Origin: Incurvaria masculella
Lineage: Eukaryota; Arthropoda; Insecta; Lepidoptera; Incurvariidae
NCBI GenBank assembly: GCA_946894095.1
Contig: OX335658.1
Location: 14,437,001 to 14,501,000, forward strand
Reading direction: 5' to 3'
Length of the DNA: 64,000 nucleotides
Shown here: positions 1 through 12,104 of the stretch, in pieces
How positions within the stretch are numbered: the first letter of the stretch is position 1
Layout of the letters: the number at the start of each line of letters is the position of its first letter
The notes under the pieces: model-generated
What the model was told of the DNA's origin: nothing
Databases searched by the model: none
What the model saw: the letters and a program-made list of their open reading frames with translations, nothing else
Translations under genes and position numbers: made by a program

Positions 1-1244
1 TTTAAGTTATCATGTTTGATAATTGGCGCTATCTCTGGAAAGACACCTTTTTTTGCTTCTAATTTCTGGTATGAATTTGCACATCTGTTAAAGCTACAAA
101 ATCAACGTAAAAGCTGACTTGCCCGACATATCGATAACGTAAAACACAGACTATGGCATCTATCAAGTTCTTAAACATGACTAAAGTTTGTTGCGATCGT
201 TTTGGTGCTCGGACTGCGGGACGATCAAGTAACGTGGAGACAGGAGATCCTACCAGACCTACTGTAGAACTGAGTTATTTAGAACTGTTTTATTCTCCAT
301 AACAAAAATATGTGACGACGCCAATTGCCTGTCATGCGATAAAAACATTTCTTCTTTTTATTTAAAAACATTGTTATACACTAAAATAAAAGATGTAGTT
401 ATCTTAAAATACTGTTTTACTTTATTTATTCATCCTTTCGTTTTCCTCATTGCCTAAGTTGTATGTAATACCTACAATATAAAAAATGTTTGTTGCATTT
501 TTTTGTTTCAAACGTTGATAAGTACCCAATTTAATTTTGCCACAAAACATTTTAAACAAGGTTGCTGGCACGAACGTTGGTGGTCTCCATGACTAGCATA
601 CATGTAAAGAAGTGAATTAACATTGTGTACTAATGTACCTACACTGTTAATTTCCAATGTTTGAAAAAAAATTTTCAAGAGATTTTATTTATGTAAAAGT
701 ATTCGATTGAAATGCAAAGATATTTGAAAAAAAATACCACTTAAAATATATCAATAAATTTCAATGAATCTTAGTGAAATCTACCTATTGTGTACTAGAA
801 CAATTTTCACGTTGAATCACATTCACAAAAAACTTACGTGCAACAGCGAGCCTGAAACATGGCGGTATACACCTGAACATAGTAATAATTCTTTTATTTT
901 TATTTTATTTTTATTCTGACGTGATATATGATATTCAAAATGACGATGGCTGTATACTCCCCAACAGAGTAATAAGGATAATTTTGTATGACTGTAGACC
1001 CCAATATTGTAAAACTTTATGTGTGTAATATAAACTACTCAAAATTAGTGAGCTTATTATTATATATTATTATTATATTAGTGAGAAAATTATTGAAAAT
1101 GGGGCAACTAAAGCTATTCTTAATTAATTCAAAAATGAAACTTGTATGTCGGCTCTTCTCGAACCCATAGATTGTTAACGTGTCCAAGTGTAGGTATCCT
1201 ACCTATGCATAAAAAATGAAATAAAAAAAAAATATTTACAAAAA

Positions 1245-1452
1245 AAATAACCGACTTTAAAGAAAAAGCACTAAAAAGCAAAAAATAATTTCCAGTTTTG
1301 TAGTTACGATTTCTGTTATTTTTTTATTTAATATAATTTAATACAAAAATAATCTTATTTATTTATTTATTTAATATTATTTAATTATTTAATACAAAAA
1401 AGGAAATTATTTTTTACTTTTTAGTGCTTTTTCTTTGAAGTCGGTTATTTTT
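1245..1452. repeat. Foldback repeat with about 48-bp arms
   Basis: The segment at about 1245-1296 (ataaccgactttaaagaaaa onward) reappears as its reverse complement at about 1402-1452 (ending ctttgaagtcggttat). The arms enclose about 105 bp of A/T-rich sequence containing TTTA repeats. This is a hairpin-forming non-coding element, probably a MITE or foldback transposon. No transposase is present. Confidence 0.7.
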
Positions 1453-1489
1453 TTTTGTTAATTTTTTTTTTATTTGTTTATTTTTAGTG

Positions 1490-1860
1490 AATCTGAAGTA
1501 CACTTACTAATTTGTATACGTCCTTTCCAATAAAAAAAGAATCACCGAAATCGGTTGGCATTATATTGAGTTATTCGTCCATTTGTCGCGCACATCTTAA
1601 TACAAATTTAAGACTTTTATGATTTTCTCATGGATATCATTGTCAGAACTTAACCAAATTAAAATGGGACCACTTGGGAAGCACTAGCTATCATTTAAAA
1701 AAATAATCATCAAAATCGGTTCACCCAGGCAAAAGTTATGAGGTAACAAACATAAAAAAAAACAACATACAGACGAATTGATAACCTCCTCCTTTTTAAC
1801 CGACTCCAAAAAATTTTGATGATTATTTTTTTAAATGATAGCTAGTTTGAAGTCGGTTAA
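1490..1860. repeat. Dispersed lepidopteran-type repeat
   Basis: The block contains phrases such as 'aatcggttcacccaggcaaa' and 'gaggtaacaaacataaaa', ending in 'cctcctcctttttaaccgac'. From memory of lepidopteran genomes these phrases mark a very abundant non-coding repeat. The end at about 1797-1860 inverts back on itself (aaccgactccaaa versus tttgaagtcggtt). It has no coding potential. The family assignment is from recollection, not a search. Confidence 0.5.
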
Positions 1861-2194
1861 TGAAATGAAAATGAAGGACGGGAGTAGAAAACGAAACACG
1901 TTTGCATGGAGGCGCGTGCCATCGCGAACCACTTATACAGGCAAAAACGGAAACGCCGGCGAGTGAGTTCGGTTACGAATTAGCTTACTACTCATTTTCT
2001 CGAGTTCCAGCGACACGTAAGAACTTCACAGGGACTATTAGTGTAGCAAACATTCGATATTGCGCGTACTGAATTCGTAAGCGAACTAACCACTGTTATA
2101 CGTTTTGGACTAACTCGTGGCTACGCTGCCGCCATACGAATGAGTTTCATTCGCTTCTCCCGTCCTTCCATGCTCACTAATGTACCATCGACGA

Positions 2195-2739
2195 CTTAAG
2201 GTGGCCTAACCCGCTCAACTCCCCATACAAACGGGGAAAGAAGATCACGGCCATTTTCTTATCAGATATCCCAAATTTTGCTCAAAAGAGCTTTATGTGA
2301 TCGATCTAGATGTCTGATGACCGTTGGCATTGTAAAATTGTGTTTGGTTTCTAAGTTATAATGTCCGAAAGTTCGATTTTTTCGCGCGTTTTATACAATA
2401 ACTTTAGTGGTTTATTACGCAATGATAAAGTAAGAAAATCTTAAAAAGATTAGTCATCAGACATAGCTTATTTAATCAAGATTTATAATCTATTTGGTTT
2501 TTGTTAAATTTTTGACTACAGCGGTCGTGGTTAACTTTTAGCTATAAGTCGTTTGGAAATCAAAATTTTCGTATATCTTACCATTACTATGCACATTATC
2601 TTTTTTGTGGACATGTTGCATCTTCCTCATCACGGAGCCTGTCTTATTCTTTGAAACAGAGAAGGTCCCAGAGCGCAACAGCACGGTTTTGTACCGTGCC
2701 CGCGAATGAGTTAGTCCCGCCGGGTTGGGCCACCTTAAG
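2195..2739. repeat. 545-bp MITE bounded by CTTAAG
   Basis: The left end reads cttaaggtggcctaacccgc and the right end is its near reverse complement, cgggttgggccaccttaag. Both ends carry TTAA, so TTAA is a likely target-site duplication. A second copy lies at 44861-45363 with the same internal order of sequence (ctcaactccccatacaaac near the left, tgtaccgtgcccgcgaatga near the right). No transposase is encoded. This is a non-autonomous DNA transposon; a piggyBac-like origin is possible from the TTAA but not shown. Confidence 0.8.
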
Positions 2740-2741
2740 TC

Positions 2742-2945
2742 CAGTAGCGGCCTACGGTCGGGTTTGGTTTGCACATGTGGCTTGCCCCTTCCCCCGCCGC
2801 CGCCGCTCGGAACGGTCTGCAGGTAGGGCGTCCTACCGCAAACCGAGTGAACGATGCAATCCCCTCCTCCCGCTTCACCTCCGCGCGATGCGAGCGCTTC
2901 ATAGCAATCGCGTTGGATTGTGCTACTGGACTTTTGTATGCGACT
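2742..2945. repeat. Dispersed element, inverted copy at 6118-6262
   Basis: This GC-richer block abuts the MITE end. It shares a series of phrases in inverted orientation with 6118-6262, for example gcgatgcgagcgctt here against gcgctcgcatcgcgc there, and gttggattgtgctactgga here against tccagtagcac there. The open frames across it are chance products of its base composition. It is probably a fragment of a mobile element of unknown class. Confidence 0.5.
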
Positions 2946-3115
2946 ATACAACCACCGTCTTGATATTTAGCGTAACACGCCGGATTCCCGAAGAAATTGG
3001 GTACTATGCCGTGCTTATAAAGGGAAGGCCTTTATAAGCACGGCTACCTTGAACTGTATGGAAAACATGGACGATTTTTCAATGTCATTTTGACCATCTT
3101 TTCATCCAACGCGAT
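2945..3115 (-). repeat. SINE body fragment with small perfect hairpin
   Basis: The block matches the 3' body of the SINE at 8756-9160: 'cattcccgaagaaattgg' type text, then 'aagcacggctaccttgaact', 'ggaaaacatggac' and 'catcttttcatccaa'. It is on the same (-) strand and lacks the tRNA-like head. A small perfect hairpin at about 3009-3039 (gtgcttataaagg / cctttataagcac) has formed where the SINE is locally rearranged. Confidence 0.6.
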
Positions 3116-3484
3116 AAGTAGGGCAAAGGGATCTACAAGTTGGGGCTAGCTGGCGCAAGATGTAAGAAAATATGCGAGGGGATTCGAACAATTCTCTCTC
3201 CGGGTATGTTGTAAATACTTTTACACAATAAATACCAGCGATAAATCGCTGCTGCAGAGTTTGGTTACGTTAAATTCATATCTCACCTCAAAAGTAAACA
3301 TGACAGTGATAACAAATGGTATTATTTGTTATTTGATTACATATTTTTATTTCCTAGGGTGTAGTAAAACACTGTACCATTATATAGAGATCATACGCAA
3401 TTGTAATCTGGAGCTCACACGCGTCAAAACTAAAACTGTTGGAACCTTGAGAATATTGTTTTCGCAAACTGAAAAAATCTGACA

Positions 3485-6400
3485 ATGGCTCCACATAAAA
3501 ATTTGTCTGCAGTCATACACAAAGCTAATGACCTAAGATTGGTGAGTTTCTGCTATCATATGTTTTAACCGCGAATACATATATATTAAAGGAATAGGTT
3601 GTTTGTTTTTTGTTTGAACGTGCTATGTGGAACATGTAGCATTTGATCAAAGAATATAATCATTTAATAGCCCAGTTCTTGAGTAAGCTTGTGGGCTATT
3701 TACATAACGGTTCGCGGTTTTGAAAAAGACAAAAAAAACGCTTAGCAAAATCGATAATAGTGCGGGAGGGTGATGCGACGCAGTGGTGGGGGGGGGGGCA
3801 GTTTTTAAATTCTCATGTTGCATTCTATTTCCAGGAGCATCTGCCAATACCAGTGATCAATGAACACGGTAAGATCAATTGACGCTATTATTTTAACCAT
3901 AGTGCTCGTAGGATTCGCGCTTCGAAACGTTTGGCCTTACTTCAACGGGGACTAGGTATGTAGATTGTGCCCACAGAAATCGGAATATAATTCCGATTTC
4001 TGTGATTGTGCCATACTCTCATATTATGTTGATACTGAGATTGATATTTACGAATTTTACAAATATTGAACTCCGAAATAATATTTAGAACTCGATTTAA
4101 ATTTGTAATTGACCAAAACACTGTTTAATACCAAAAGTAAGGCCAACATAAAAAAAAAAGGCATGTGAACGCTATCGTATTTGATCGCGCATTTGGCAAG
4201 CAATGTAAGCGATTTCTGGTTCTGAGTTCTCAGCCTCAGCCTTACTGGGAAAATACTCATTGAGAACTATAGAATACTCATGTTACCCCGGCTTAAAAAA
4301 TTCTTACTTATAATCATCATTGATTGCAATACGGAACAATTTATTCCGAAAGACACATTTAGTTATAATTTATCAAAATAATGCAGTTACGCAACGGATT
4401 TGAAGTAACATTAATTATTAGTATTATCTTTGATAACATCGTCGAGTCGTGAATCTGCAGAAAAGGCGGCGCGCGGCGTGCGGTGTGACATGAATCAAAA
4501 ATATTTTTGAAAGATCGCGCAAGTTCTTTTGATGTTATTCATCTGATTTACGGAATATCTTTTATAGAAAATAATGTTTGACTCAAATGGGTGCTATTGC
4601 AGAAGCGCTCATCCATATAGACTGTGTCGGCATCTGCGGCTCCGACGTGAAGATGTTGACGACGGGAAAATGTGGAGCTGTCGTCATCACAGAACCCATC
4701 ACCACCGGCCACGAGGGCTCCGGCGTCGTCGTCGAGGTAAAATCCAGTTTTGTTTGGAATTGAAAATTACCCACGTTTGTTGGGTAAATTTCACGACAGT
4801 AGTTGTGGCATTAGCCATTCATATCCAGTTAAGTAAAACAAGGGTAGATACTGTTGTCATCACCCCCACTGTTGAAGTAATGGGTGCTGGGGGTCTACTC
4901 ATCAGATTCTCCTGTGAGCGACAGTTCGGGCGTCCCTAGCACGGAATATTGAGGAGGCAGGAAGTGAAACGTTTGTAAATTTGTTCCAGGACCGCTGTTA
5001 CCGTTTTACTTAAGACCTTTTTGCTCCGCGAATGTATAACCGTCGCAATTGGCTATCCCTTCTTAATTAATAACCAAACAACAAATCCACATTTGTTTAG
5101 TTAATATGAACCTTAATGTAATGGATCTATGTTGGAATTCCAATACTGTTTGCAATCAAATGTTTATTTATTTATTTATTTATTTATTTATGTTACGTCA
5201 CTTTCGAACACGGCTGAGCGCCTCACACGCACGCAGTCACTAATAAAGTAGCGAGGCATGACCCGGCGAGCAAAATGACGCGACGCGCGATGCCGCGACG
5301 CCATATTGTTTCGTAATGTTTTTGTCGTAAGTTTTATTGCTATAAATGTAAATGAAACTTACCGGTGATATGAAACTCCGCCATTATGAAGGTTGTGCAC
5401 CCGGCTGTCGTGTTTACACGTTATTATGGCACAGTACGGCATTACTCCTTTTCAATTTTAGATTGTGTCACGGATAAGTTAATGCACAGGAACGCCGCAG
5501 AGGAGTGAATCATGCGCGTATGAAGTGCGCGGGTCCCCGCTAAAGACCGGCGCGCGAGTTTCGCCCACTTCACAATTCTTACCTCCTAATTGTTCTGTGG
5601 TCCCTAGGATCGGTGCGCAAGTAAAGGACGTGCGCGTGGGCGATAGGGTAGCGATCGAGCCGACACAGCCGTGCCGCGGCTGCGAGTTCTACAAGCGGGG
5701 CCGCTACAACCTCTGTCCGCAGCCGTAATATCAGCATATTAATTGCTCTGTCCTGTACCCCTGTACCGATATGTGGCTACGCTGCCTTTACAAGAACGTG
5801 GCTACGCTATTTACGCGTTGTCTCTCATGTCCTTCTGTGAATCACCGGAGAATGTGATTTACATGATTTTCCCCACAAATAATGTTGGAAAAGAGTTGTA
5901 TGTAAATAGTTCGAGCGCCCCTCAGATCGGCGCGCAAGTGAAGAACGTTCGCGTGGGCGACAGGGTAGCGATCGAGCCGACACAGCCGTGCCGCGGCTGC
6001 GAGTTCTGCAAGCGGGGCCGCTACAACCTCTGCCCGCAGCCATACTACTGCTCAGCGCCGCCCGCGCCCGGCAACCTCACCACCTACTACAAGCACGTCG
6101 CCGATTACCTGCACGTGTACGTACGGTCGCATTCAATAGTCCAGTAGCACTTCGCAGAGCGATAGCTTTAGCGCTCGCATCGCGCGGAGGACGCCCCACC
6201 TGGAGACCTGTCAGCGTGGGAGGGGGCACGCCACATGGGCAAAACAAACCCAACCGTAGGCATGGAGTAATTATGTAACCGTAGGGTGCTGCTGGACTTA
6301 TGTCATCAATGGTCTTATATTTAAATATGGAATGCACGAAATGTTGAGGTATTCCCTCCAAAGTACAGCCTTGGTGTGACCCAAAAGGTCCTTCAAATAT

Positions 6401-9400
6401 GAAGTGAAGACAGACTAGGGTTCAAGCTCCATAGTCCATTTCCATAGCCGTGCTATTGAAATGGACTGAAAGGAAAAGTCCTCTGGTTATTGTACCTTAT
6501 TCATAGTATGGGCTGATATCATGGTTATGGTGCTGTCTCTACAACAAACACAAAAACAAGAATCGTTGATATTAATATTATTTCTGCCTACAGACTTAAT
6601 ATGATAAATTGGGGCTAATATGATGACGGTGAAGAGTCGTCATCTAAATCACCAGAAACAGCAATGAACGACCGTTCATGCATCACTTTCTTTCTCTTTC
6701 TAAGTTGGGTTAGTGCATTTCGTCACTAATGCGAGCTGTTCCATGGTTCAGAATCCATGTACAGTACGCGCCAAACGTGTAAAAAACGTACAAAAAACGC
6801 TCTTAGTCAAGGGCCCAAACTGTAGATCCCCTTCTCTTACTGTCCCCTTGGTTCGTATTGGGTTGACAGCGTTTACGAATATATCCGTGCAAGCACCTGC
6901 TCCGGATCAGTATTCGCGAGTACTGTAATATTTGACATCAATTAATTCCTTTGGAAATGAGTTGTGTTGGGCCATGTCGTCACATAAAAACTAGCGTCTG
7001 CTGCCACGTTCCAGTCTCCCCGATCACCTGACGATGGAGGAGGGCGCGGCCGTGCAGCCGCTGGCGATCGCGATCCACGCGTGTAAGCGCGCCGGCGTCG
7101 CCATCGGCGACAAACTGCTGATCCTTGGCGCGGGGCCCATCGGCATTCTCACGCTGATGGCCGCCAAGGCCATGGGTGCGGCCACTGTCATCATGACAGG
7201 TACATCTCTTTTATATGTAACTGTACATTGTGACTACAGGCTGGTGGCTTACACCAAACCCAGTCATGACAGGGGCGACGCCAAGGGGGACAGTTGCCCC
7301 CACCCCCCTAGAGCTTCTAATGCCCACTTCAAGTATTTTTACACTTTAAGTATTTTAAGTATGAAATTTGGTAGACGGATACAATGTCCTGGACCAGTTT
7401 GACCCTATTTTGGATCAGTCATGTGGGTACCTTTTATCCATGAAATAATTTAGCCGACACTAAACCGAGCAGAGCCGGGTACCGCAGCTAGTCCTCTATA
7501 TATCAACTTGCCCCCCTCCCGGATGTGACGTAATGTGCTTATCCAACTCAGGCTAGGATTTGAACCCAGACCTCTGGAATGCCTACCTGCGCCTCTTGGT
7601 CACGAGCTGCTCACTTATGTTATCTAAATGTTATCACATACGTTTTATTATTTCCACATGGACACGCAAGCACAAAAATACTTTTTAACAAATCCGCGCG
7701 TGTAATATCCGTCTAATGGAGGAAATAAAGAGGAACTAAAACTATACATAACATTGCTAATTGTGTCCCCTGTCATTGAGTAAGGAAAGACAGGAGTGGC
7801 AAGCCGTGAAGCAGCAACGTAGCAACGTTTTAGTGTAATACACTGACGGTAGCGCCGGCCTACGAATTCACCCATTCTTGATATTCTCGAGTCGAGGGAC
7901 AAGCATCTTTTCTTACACGCCTTCATTACCTACAGGGCCCCAGCCTGGTATAACATAGGTAAAGTAGATACATATTTCTCTATTCCAGTTTTGATATGTG
8001 CATCTTGGAGATGAAGCGGTGGCACACAGTTCCGCTGTCTATATTTACCTCCCCATTCTTAAGTCATTCATATGCTCCACATGTTCAAACCATTAAATCT
8101 AGATCTTAGGTTTCAATACGCCCCTATATTCCCCCAGACGTGCTGCAGTCCCGGCTGGAGTTCGCGCAGAAGATGGGAGCGGACCTGACGTTGCTAGTGG
8201 AGAAGGACTTTTCCGATGAGCACGTCGCGGAGAGGGTCCGCGAGCTGTTGAAGAGTGAACCGGACATCAGCGTAGACGCATGCGGCTTCGAGTCCGCCAC
8301 CACCGTCGCGATGTTGGTCCGTTCATATTTTTTGAAAAGTTGAACCGATCCCTAATACATCAAAAACATAAATATGAAGTTTTGTGGATTGCTTTAATTG
8401 CATTTGAGAGAATGTAGCATCTACTTTACCCCCTTGGCTTCGGGTTGGTCGATATCGGCCGAGTTTTTGGCGTTAAAATAGGCCGAAGAGAGAAATAGGG
8501 TCTGCCGCACCGCCAGGATATGGAACTGTCTGCCGGTGGGTGCCTTTCCTCATACCTATAACCTGGGAGTCTTCAAGCATAATTTGAACAAGCTCGATAG
8601 CTCAGCAATATTCCACAAATCCGCTGGTATTGTGCCTCGCTGAGCGAAGTGAATTTGGCTTTCCTGAGCATAACACAGCCTCAGCACAGCCACCCATACC
8701 GGTTTTTCATATAAAAAAGGGTTGACATTGAGAAGTAAGGACAAATCTGCAGCTTTTTTTTTTTTATGCGACCTGACATGGATGGCTAATACCACACAAC
8801 TACCGTTATGATATTAGTCCAATACACCACATTCCCGAAGGAATTAGGTGCCACGCCAGGACCTTCCCTTTATGAGCACGGCTACATTGAACTGGATGGA
8901 AAACACGGACAATTTTTCATTGCCGCTTCGACCATCTTTTCATCCAATGCGATGGTACCAACCCGGGCGGGCTTAAACCCTACCACCTAGTAGGGGAAGG
9001 GGACCTACAGTTTTACATGGATTCCGAACCATGGAGCAGCTCGCATTCGTGACGAAATGCACTTATCGAACTCTGAAAGAGAAAGACAGTGGTGCAAGTT
9101 GGTATTGAACCCGGGCCTCTGGTACGCTAGGCCGCCACTAGGCTACGAGCCGCTCAAAAAAAGCTTAGAAGCTTGCAAGCTTACCAAAGCAATAGCATGG
9201 TAAGCTGGACACAGGGATTGTTTTGGATATTATATTGGAGCGCTTTATTGGACAGGTAACAAAGAAAGGCGGCGTGGTGCTGGTCGTTGGGATCGGTGCA
9301 CCCAAGATGTCTCTACCGTTGGTGCAGTGCATGATGAAGGAAGTCGACATCAGGGGCTCATTTCGTTTTGTTAACACGTAAGTTCAGAAAAAAAAACTCA

Positions 9401-9987
9401 CTGTTGTATTCAAAGTGGGCGGACCAACTTTAATCCGCCTGACTAAACCGGTTTTTGTATGGTTAGTCCGGTACTAATCTCATACAAAGTTTTGACAGGT
9501 GGTCTTAAATAAGAAGTAAAATTGAGCTGAAAGTGCGAAAGACAGAGAGAGAGGTAGTGGGAGAGAGAAAGCGAGAGGGCCGCGCCGCTAACCTACTGAG
9601 CAGCAGCTAAGCAAGCGCAGATAAAACGTTTATGCGCAGAGCTGTCTGCATGTTGACAGTGAGGTTTTTGTCAGTTCTCAGTTTTCTGAACTCCCTGGCG
9701 GTCGAGCAAAGCCATTAAAGGTTAATTTCGAAAGACGCCATAGTCACTTGTTTTCTACCAACGATTGTAGGATCAACCGCAAAGACGTTTCACTTGACAA
9801 GCTTCCGTGCAGGTACCCGACGGCGCTCAGCATGATCGCGAGTGGCGCCATTGACCTCAAGTCGTACATCAGCCACCACTTCCGGCTCGAGGAGGCGGCG
9901 GAGGCGTTCGAGGTGGCGGCGAGCGGCGCCGGCATGAAGGTCATCGTGCACGTGCAGCCGAGGGGCGCCAACAACACGCCCAACTAG
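3485..9987 (+). CDS. Sorbitol (polyol) dehydrogenase, 8 exons, 358 aa
   Basis: This is a zinc- and NAD-dependent polyol dehydrogenase of the MDR family, which oxidises sorbitol to fructose in the cytosol. Exons: 3485-3541, 3835-3868, 4603-4736, 5926-6116, 7015-7199, 8138-8316, 9256-9377, 9813-9987. All introns are GT-AG and all phases agree. The 358 residues match the family length of about 355. Visible in the protein: catalytic zinc ligands Cys42 (VGICGSD), His67 and Glu68 (TTGHEGSG); structural zinc cysteines 97, 100, 103 and 111; and a Rossmann motif GAGPIG followed by VIMTD, whose Asp favours NAD over NADP. The start is MAPHKNLSAVIHKANDLRL. Gln153 replaces the usual Glu of the family's LEPL stretch. 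A damaged copy of exon 4 lies at 5609-5728. Insects often have several such paralogs, so the natural substrate is uncertain. Confidence 0.9.
5609..5728 (+). pseudogene. Degenerate duplicate of dehydrogenase exon 4
   Basis: This block repeats the first 120 bp or so of the true exon at 5926-6116, with only about eight differences. It covers residues IGAQVKDVRVGDRVA through the cysteine-rich NLCPQP. The copy lacks a usable acceptor: the base before ATCGG is G of 'cctagg', where the true exon has 'cctcag'. It also carries a Cys to Tyr change (GCEFYKRG) at a structural zinc ligand and meets TAA straight after CPQP. It is best read as a dead tandem exon duplication within intron 3. An ancestral mutually exclusive exon is possible but not supported. 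Confidence 0.8.
6118..6262. repeat. Mobile-element fragment next to exon 4 donor
   Basis: The fragment starts within a few bases of the exon 4 splice donor (exon end 6116, intron gtacgtacgg). It is an inverted, shorter relative of 2742-2945 (shared tccagtagcac, gcgctcgcatcgcgcgga, catgggcaaaacaaac-like text). The donor itself appears intact. Class of element unknown. Confidence 0.5.
6690..6770 (+). repeat. SINE internal fragment
   Basis: Text such as 'tttctctttctaagttgggt', 'gtgcatttcgtcac' and 'catggttcagaatccatgta' matches the middle of the full SINE copies at 8756-9160 (-) and 37500-37912 (+). It lies in intron 4 of the dehydrogenase gene. A head fragment of the same family lies at about 7545-7615 on the - strand, in intron 5. 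Confidence 0.5.
8490..8645 (+). repeat. Non-LTR retrotransposon C-terminal remnant
   Basis: Translation in one frame gives RTARIWNCLPVGAFPHTYNL, followed by GVFKHNLNKLDS. This is the conserved tail of reverse-transcriptase polyproteins of lepidopteran LINEs (typically R..WN.LP...FP..YN...FK). Nothing else of the element remains. It lies in intron 6 of the dehydrogenase gene. Confidence 0.65.
8756..9160 (-). mobile_element. Full-length tRNA-derived SINE
   Basis: Read on the - strand it starts 'gagcggctcgtagcctagtg', giving a tRNA-like A box (TAGCCTAGTGG) and, about 40 bases on, a B box (GGGTTCAATACC). A body of about 300 bp and a terminal A run (plus-strand T run at about 8756-8766) follow. 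Very similar copies lie at 37500-37912 (+) and, incomplete, at 40524-40835 (-), with many fragments elsewhere. It should be transcribed by RNA polymerase III and mobilised by a partner LINE. It encodes no protein. Confidence 0.8.
9416..9474. repeat. Short repeat, inverted copy at 32681-32743
   Basis: About 59 bp around 'actaaaccggtttttgtatg' and 'gttagtccgg' recur inverted at 32681-32743 in the BLM/TIM50 intergenic region. The ends (gggcgga / tccgccc) suggest a small MITE or a terminal fragment of one. Confidence 0.55.
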
Positions 9988-10483
9988 TGATGCGATCTTA
10001 TACGATATGCCAGATAGATCAGGCACAAAATGTCATTATTCATACGAAAACTAGGGCAAAAACTAGGGCAGCACGGCACTGGCCTTGTCTACCGTTAAGT
10101 CCTAATCTCACTCAAGACATCCAAACATTTTGACAAACATTTGAAAAAAGAAAACTAATAGGAATACCTAACAGAAACAAGAAATAATAAAATATATTTA
10201 AAAAGTGTACTCAACATGTGAAGTATACGCATCAGCTTCAAGCTGCTAATGTATATAAATAAATAATAATAATAATCCAGTCAAAGTCTGTCGACTGTTT
10301 GTGGGTGCATACATATAAGGAGAAAGGGGACAAACGAAACGGCAAAAGAATTGGCCGACAGCAGAGGATAAAGGACGATGGTCAAACAAAACATGGGTCC
10401 AAACTATAGGTATAATAATATTTTTTTAATCATGAAAAATAAATATTGAGAGCTGACAACCACCAAAAACGCAACAAACTTTC

Positions 10484-10803
10484 GTAATTAGGTGGTGGAT
10501 CAAAAAAAATAAGGTAACGATAACCTTACAGAAAAATAAAACAAAAACACTTTTTAAATCATTCAGAAAGGTGTAATATTTTCCGAGAGATAACGGTTAC
10601 CATTTGAGCTTTGGATAAATGCTGTGTCCTCGTGTGACGTCACAGGTTCCGTCGCGGGTCGTTTAAAGAAATCGCAACTTTAAGCTCACCTTACCTTACG
10701 ATGTTAATTTTAAGATTTTAATATAATTATTTCAGTGTTTTTAATCATTTCTTTGAACTTATTTTTTAAATGTAAAAACAATTTTACTCCACCACCTAAT
10801 TGC
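10484..10803. repeat. MITE with inverted ends aattaggtggtgga
   Basis: The left end taattaggtggtggat (from about 10485) and the right end ctccaccacctaatt (to about 10801) are inverted copies flanking about 290 bp of AT-rich DNA. It has no coding capacity. It is a non-autonomous DNA element of unassigned superfamily. Confidence 0.6.
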
Positions 10804-12104
10804 GCTTTTAAACATTTTTCGTGACTAGACATGGATGGGTATTACCAAAAATAATGAATTAATACTGGTCTAGACCAGTCTTATTTGAAAAAAATCATTT
10901 TTATTATTCCAAATTACACACTTCACAAAAATTTACCGCTCAAAGTTGACGAAGATTCATTTCGTATTCCTATTTTATATTTAATTAACGTATCTACAGT
11001 GATCAACAACATTTCTGAGCGCAAATATAATTCTAAGACATTGGTTACTTAAATACAAAACAATAACAATAATAAATAAAGGAAATTATATTAAAAACTA
11101 AATATTTAATCAATTATCACCCCTCAATTTCCAGCTCGACTGGCCTGTAATACGATTCTACACATATGTGCAATCACTTAAGAGCATCCTCATACCTAAA
11201 CATTTTGGACCAATTTTTGCGATTAAAACGAGATAGCCAGAGCCCGACGTTGCTTAGTTGGGGCAGCTCGAAATAATTCTTTCTAAGTGTGACCAACCCG
11301 CATAACGGTGAAACCGGTTTTTTTATTGTTTTGTTAAAGAAATTGGGAAAAGTTAAACATGTTCTTCGCTGAATGGGTAGATAATGTTAAGATCTTTGAA
11401 ATGGTATTGAAATAAATATTAGTTAATATCAATATAAGCCGCAAACTTGAAAAATTATATATTTGAGACCTGAATTCAAAAAATTTTTCCATGCATAAAA
11501 TATCAATTTCTGTAAAATGTTTCTTTCTGTTTTGGTAGAACGTTAGCTGGAATTATACATGTTTTTTTTTCATGTTCTCATTCCATAGAGATCAGGAAAT
11601 TAACGCAATCAAACTATTCATATTGGCTAGTATAACCATCTTAAGACAGGTTGGCAAAGATGATAGAGCGTGTATGACGCTACATATACGAGCGTAATAC
11701 GATTCTGTGCTGTACAATGGGTCAAAATAATAGTTAAAATTTTAAGTAAGTCGTCTAGTCAGGTTAACAAATAAACTCCCTAATATTTCGAATCATCATT
11801 TATCGTGACTTTTTTTTTCTTGCTGCCTAACCCCTGTTTTCACCACATCCAATTAATTTAACTTTTGGTTAAATTGCAACCGAAGGGTAACTTTGGGATT
11901 TTCGTAGCTGGAGGTGGTGGAAACGGGCATAAGACTGCTAAAGATATTCATAAAATCGTTTACAAACACGGGTTTTATCTTATTGTTCCCTTTCACCCTT
12001 TAAATTATGCACCAGAAATAAATATACCTAGTGAAAGGTCTGTGCACACTTCCAGAAAATTGTACAAAAAATTAAGGGAGACAGCTCAACTGCCAAATTT
12101 AAGT

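Larger units (their letters stand above)
1..2194. other. AT-rich intergenic DNA, no gene seen
   Basis: I see no coding exon here; the longest open frames are short and low in complexity. The stretch holds poly-A/poly-T runs, an inverted repeat at about 1245-1452, and a dispersed repeat at about 1490-1860 whose ends carry the 'aaccgact' type motif common in lepidopteran intergenic DNA. Promoter or enhancer elements for the dehydrogenase gene downstream could lie here, but nothing in the sequence identifies them. Confidence 0.6.

Noticed and set aside
2651..3037. 128-codon frame on + and 137-codon frame on -
   Set aside because: Both run across the MITE end and the repeat at 2742-2945, whose composition keeps frames open. 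No domain is visible.
8756..9160. tRNA gene from A and B box matches
   Set aside because: The cloverleaf does not close, and the match is the head of a 400-bp SINE present in many copies. The same applies to heads near 7545-7615, 37503 and 40160.
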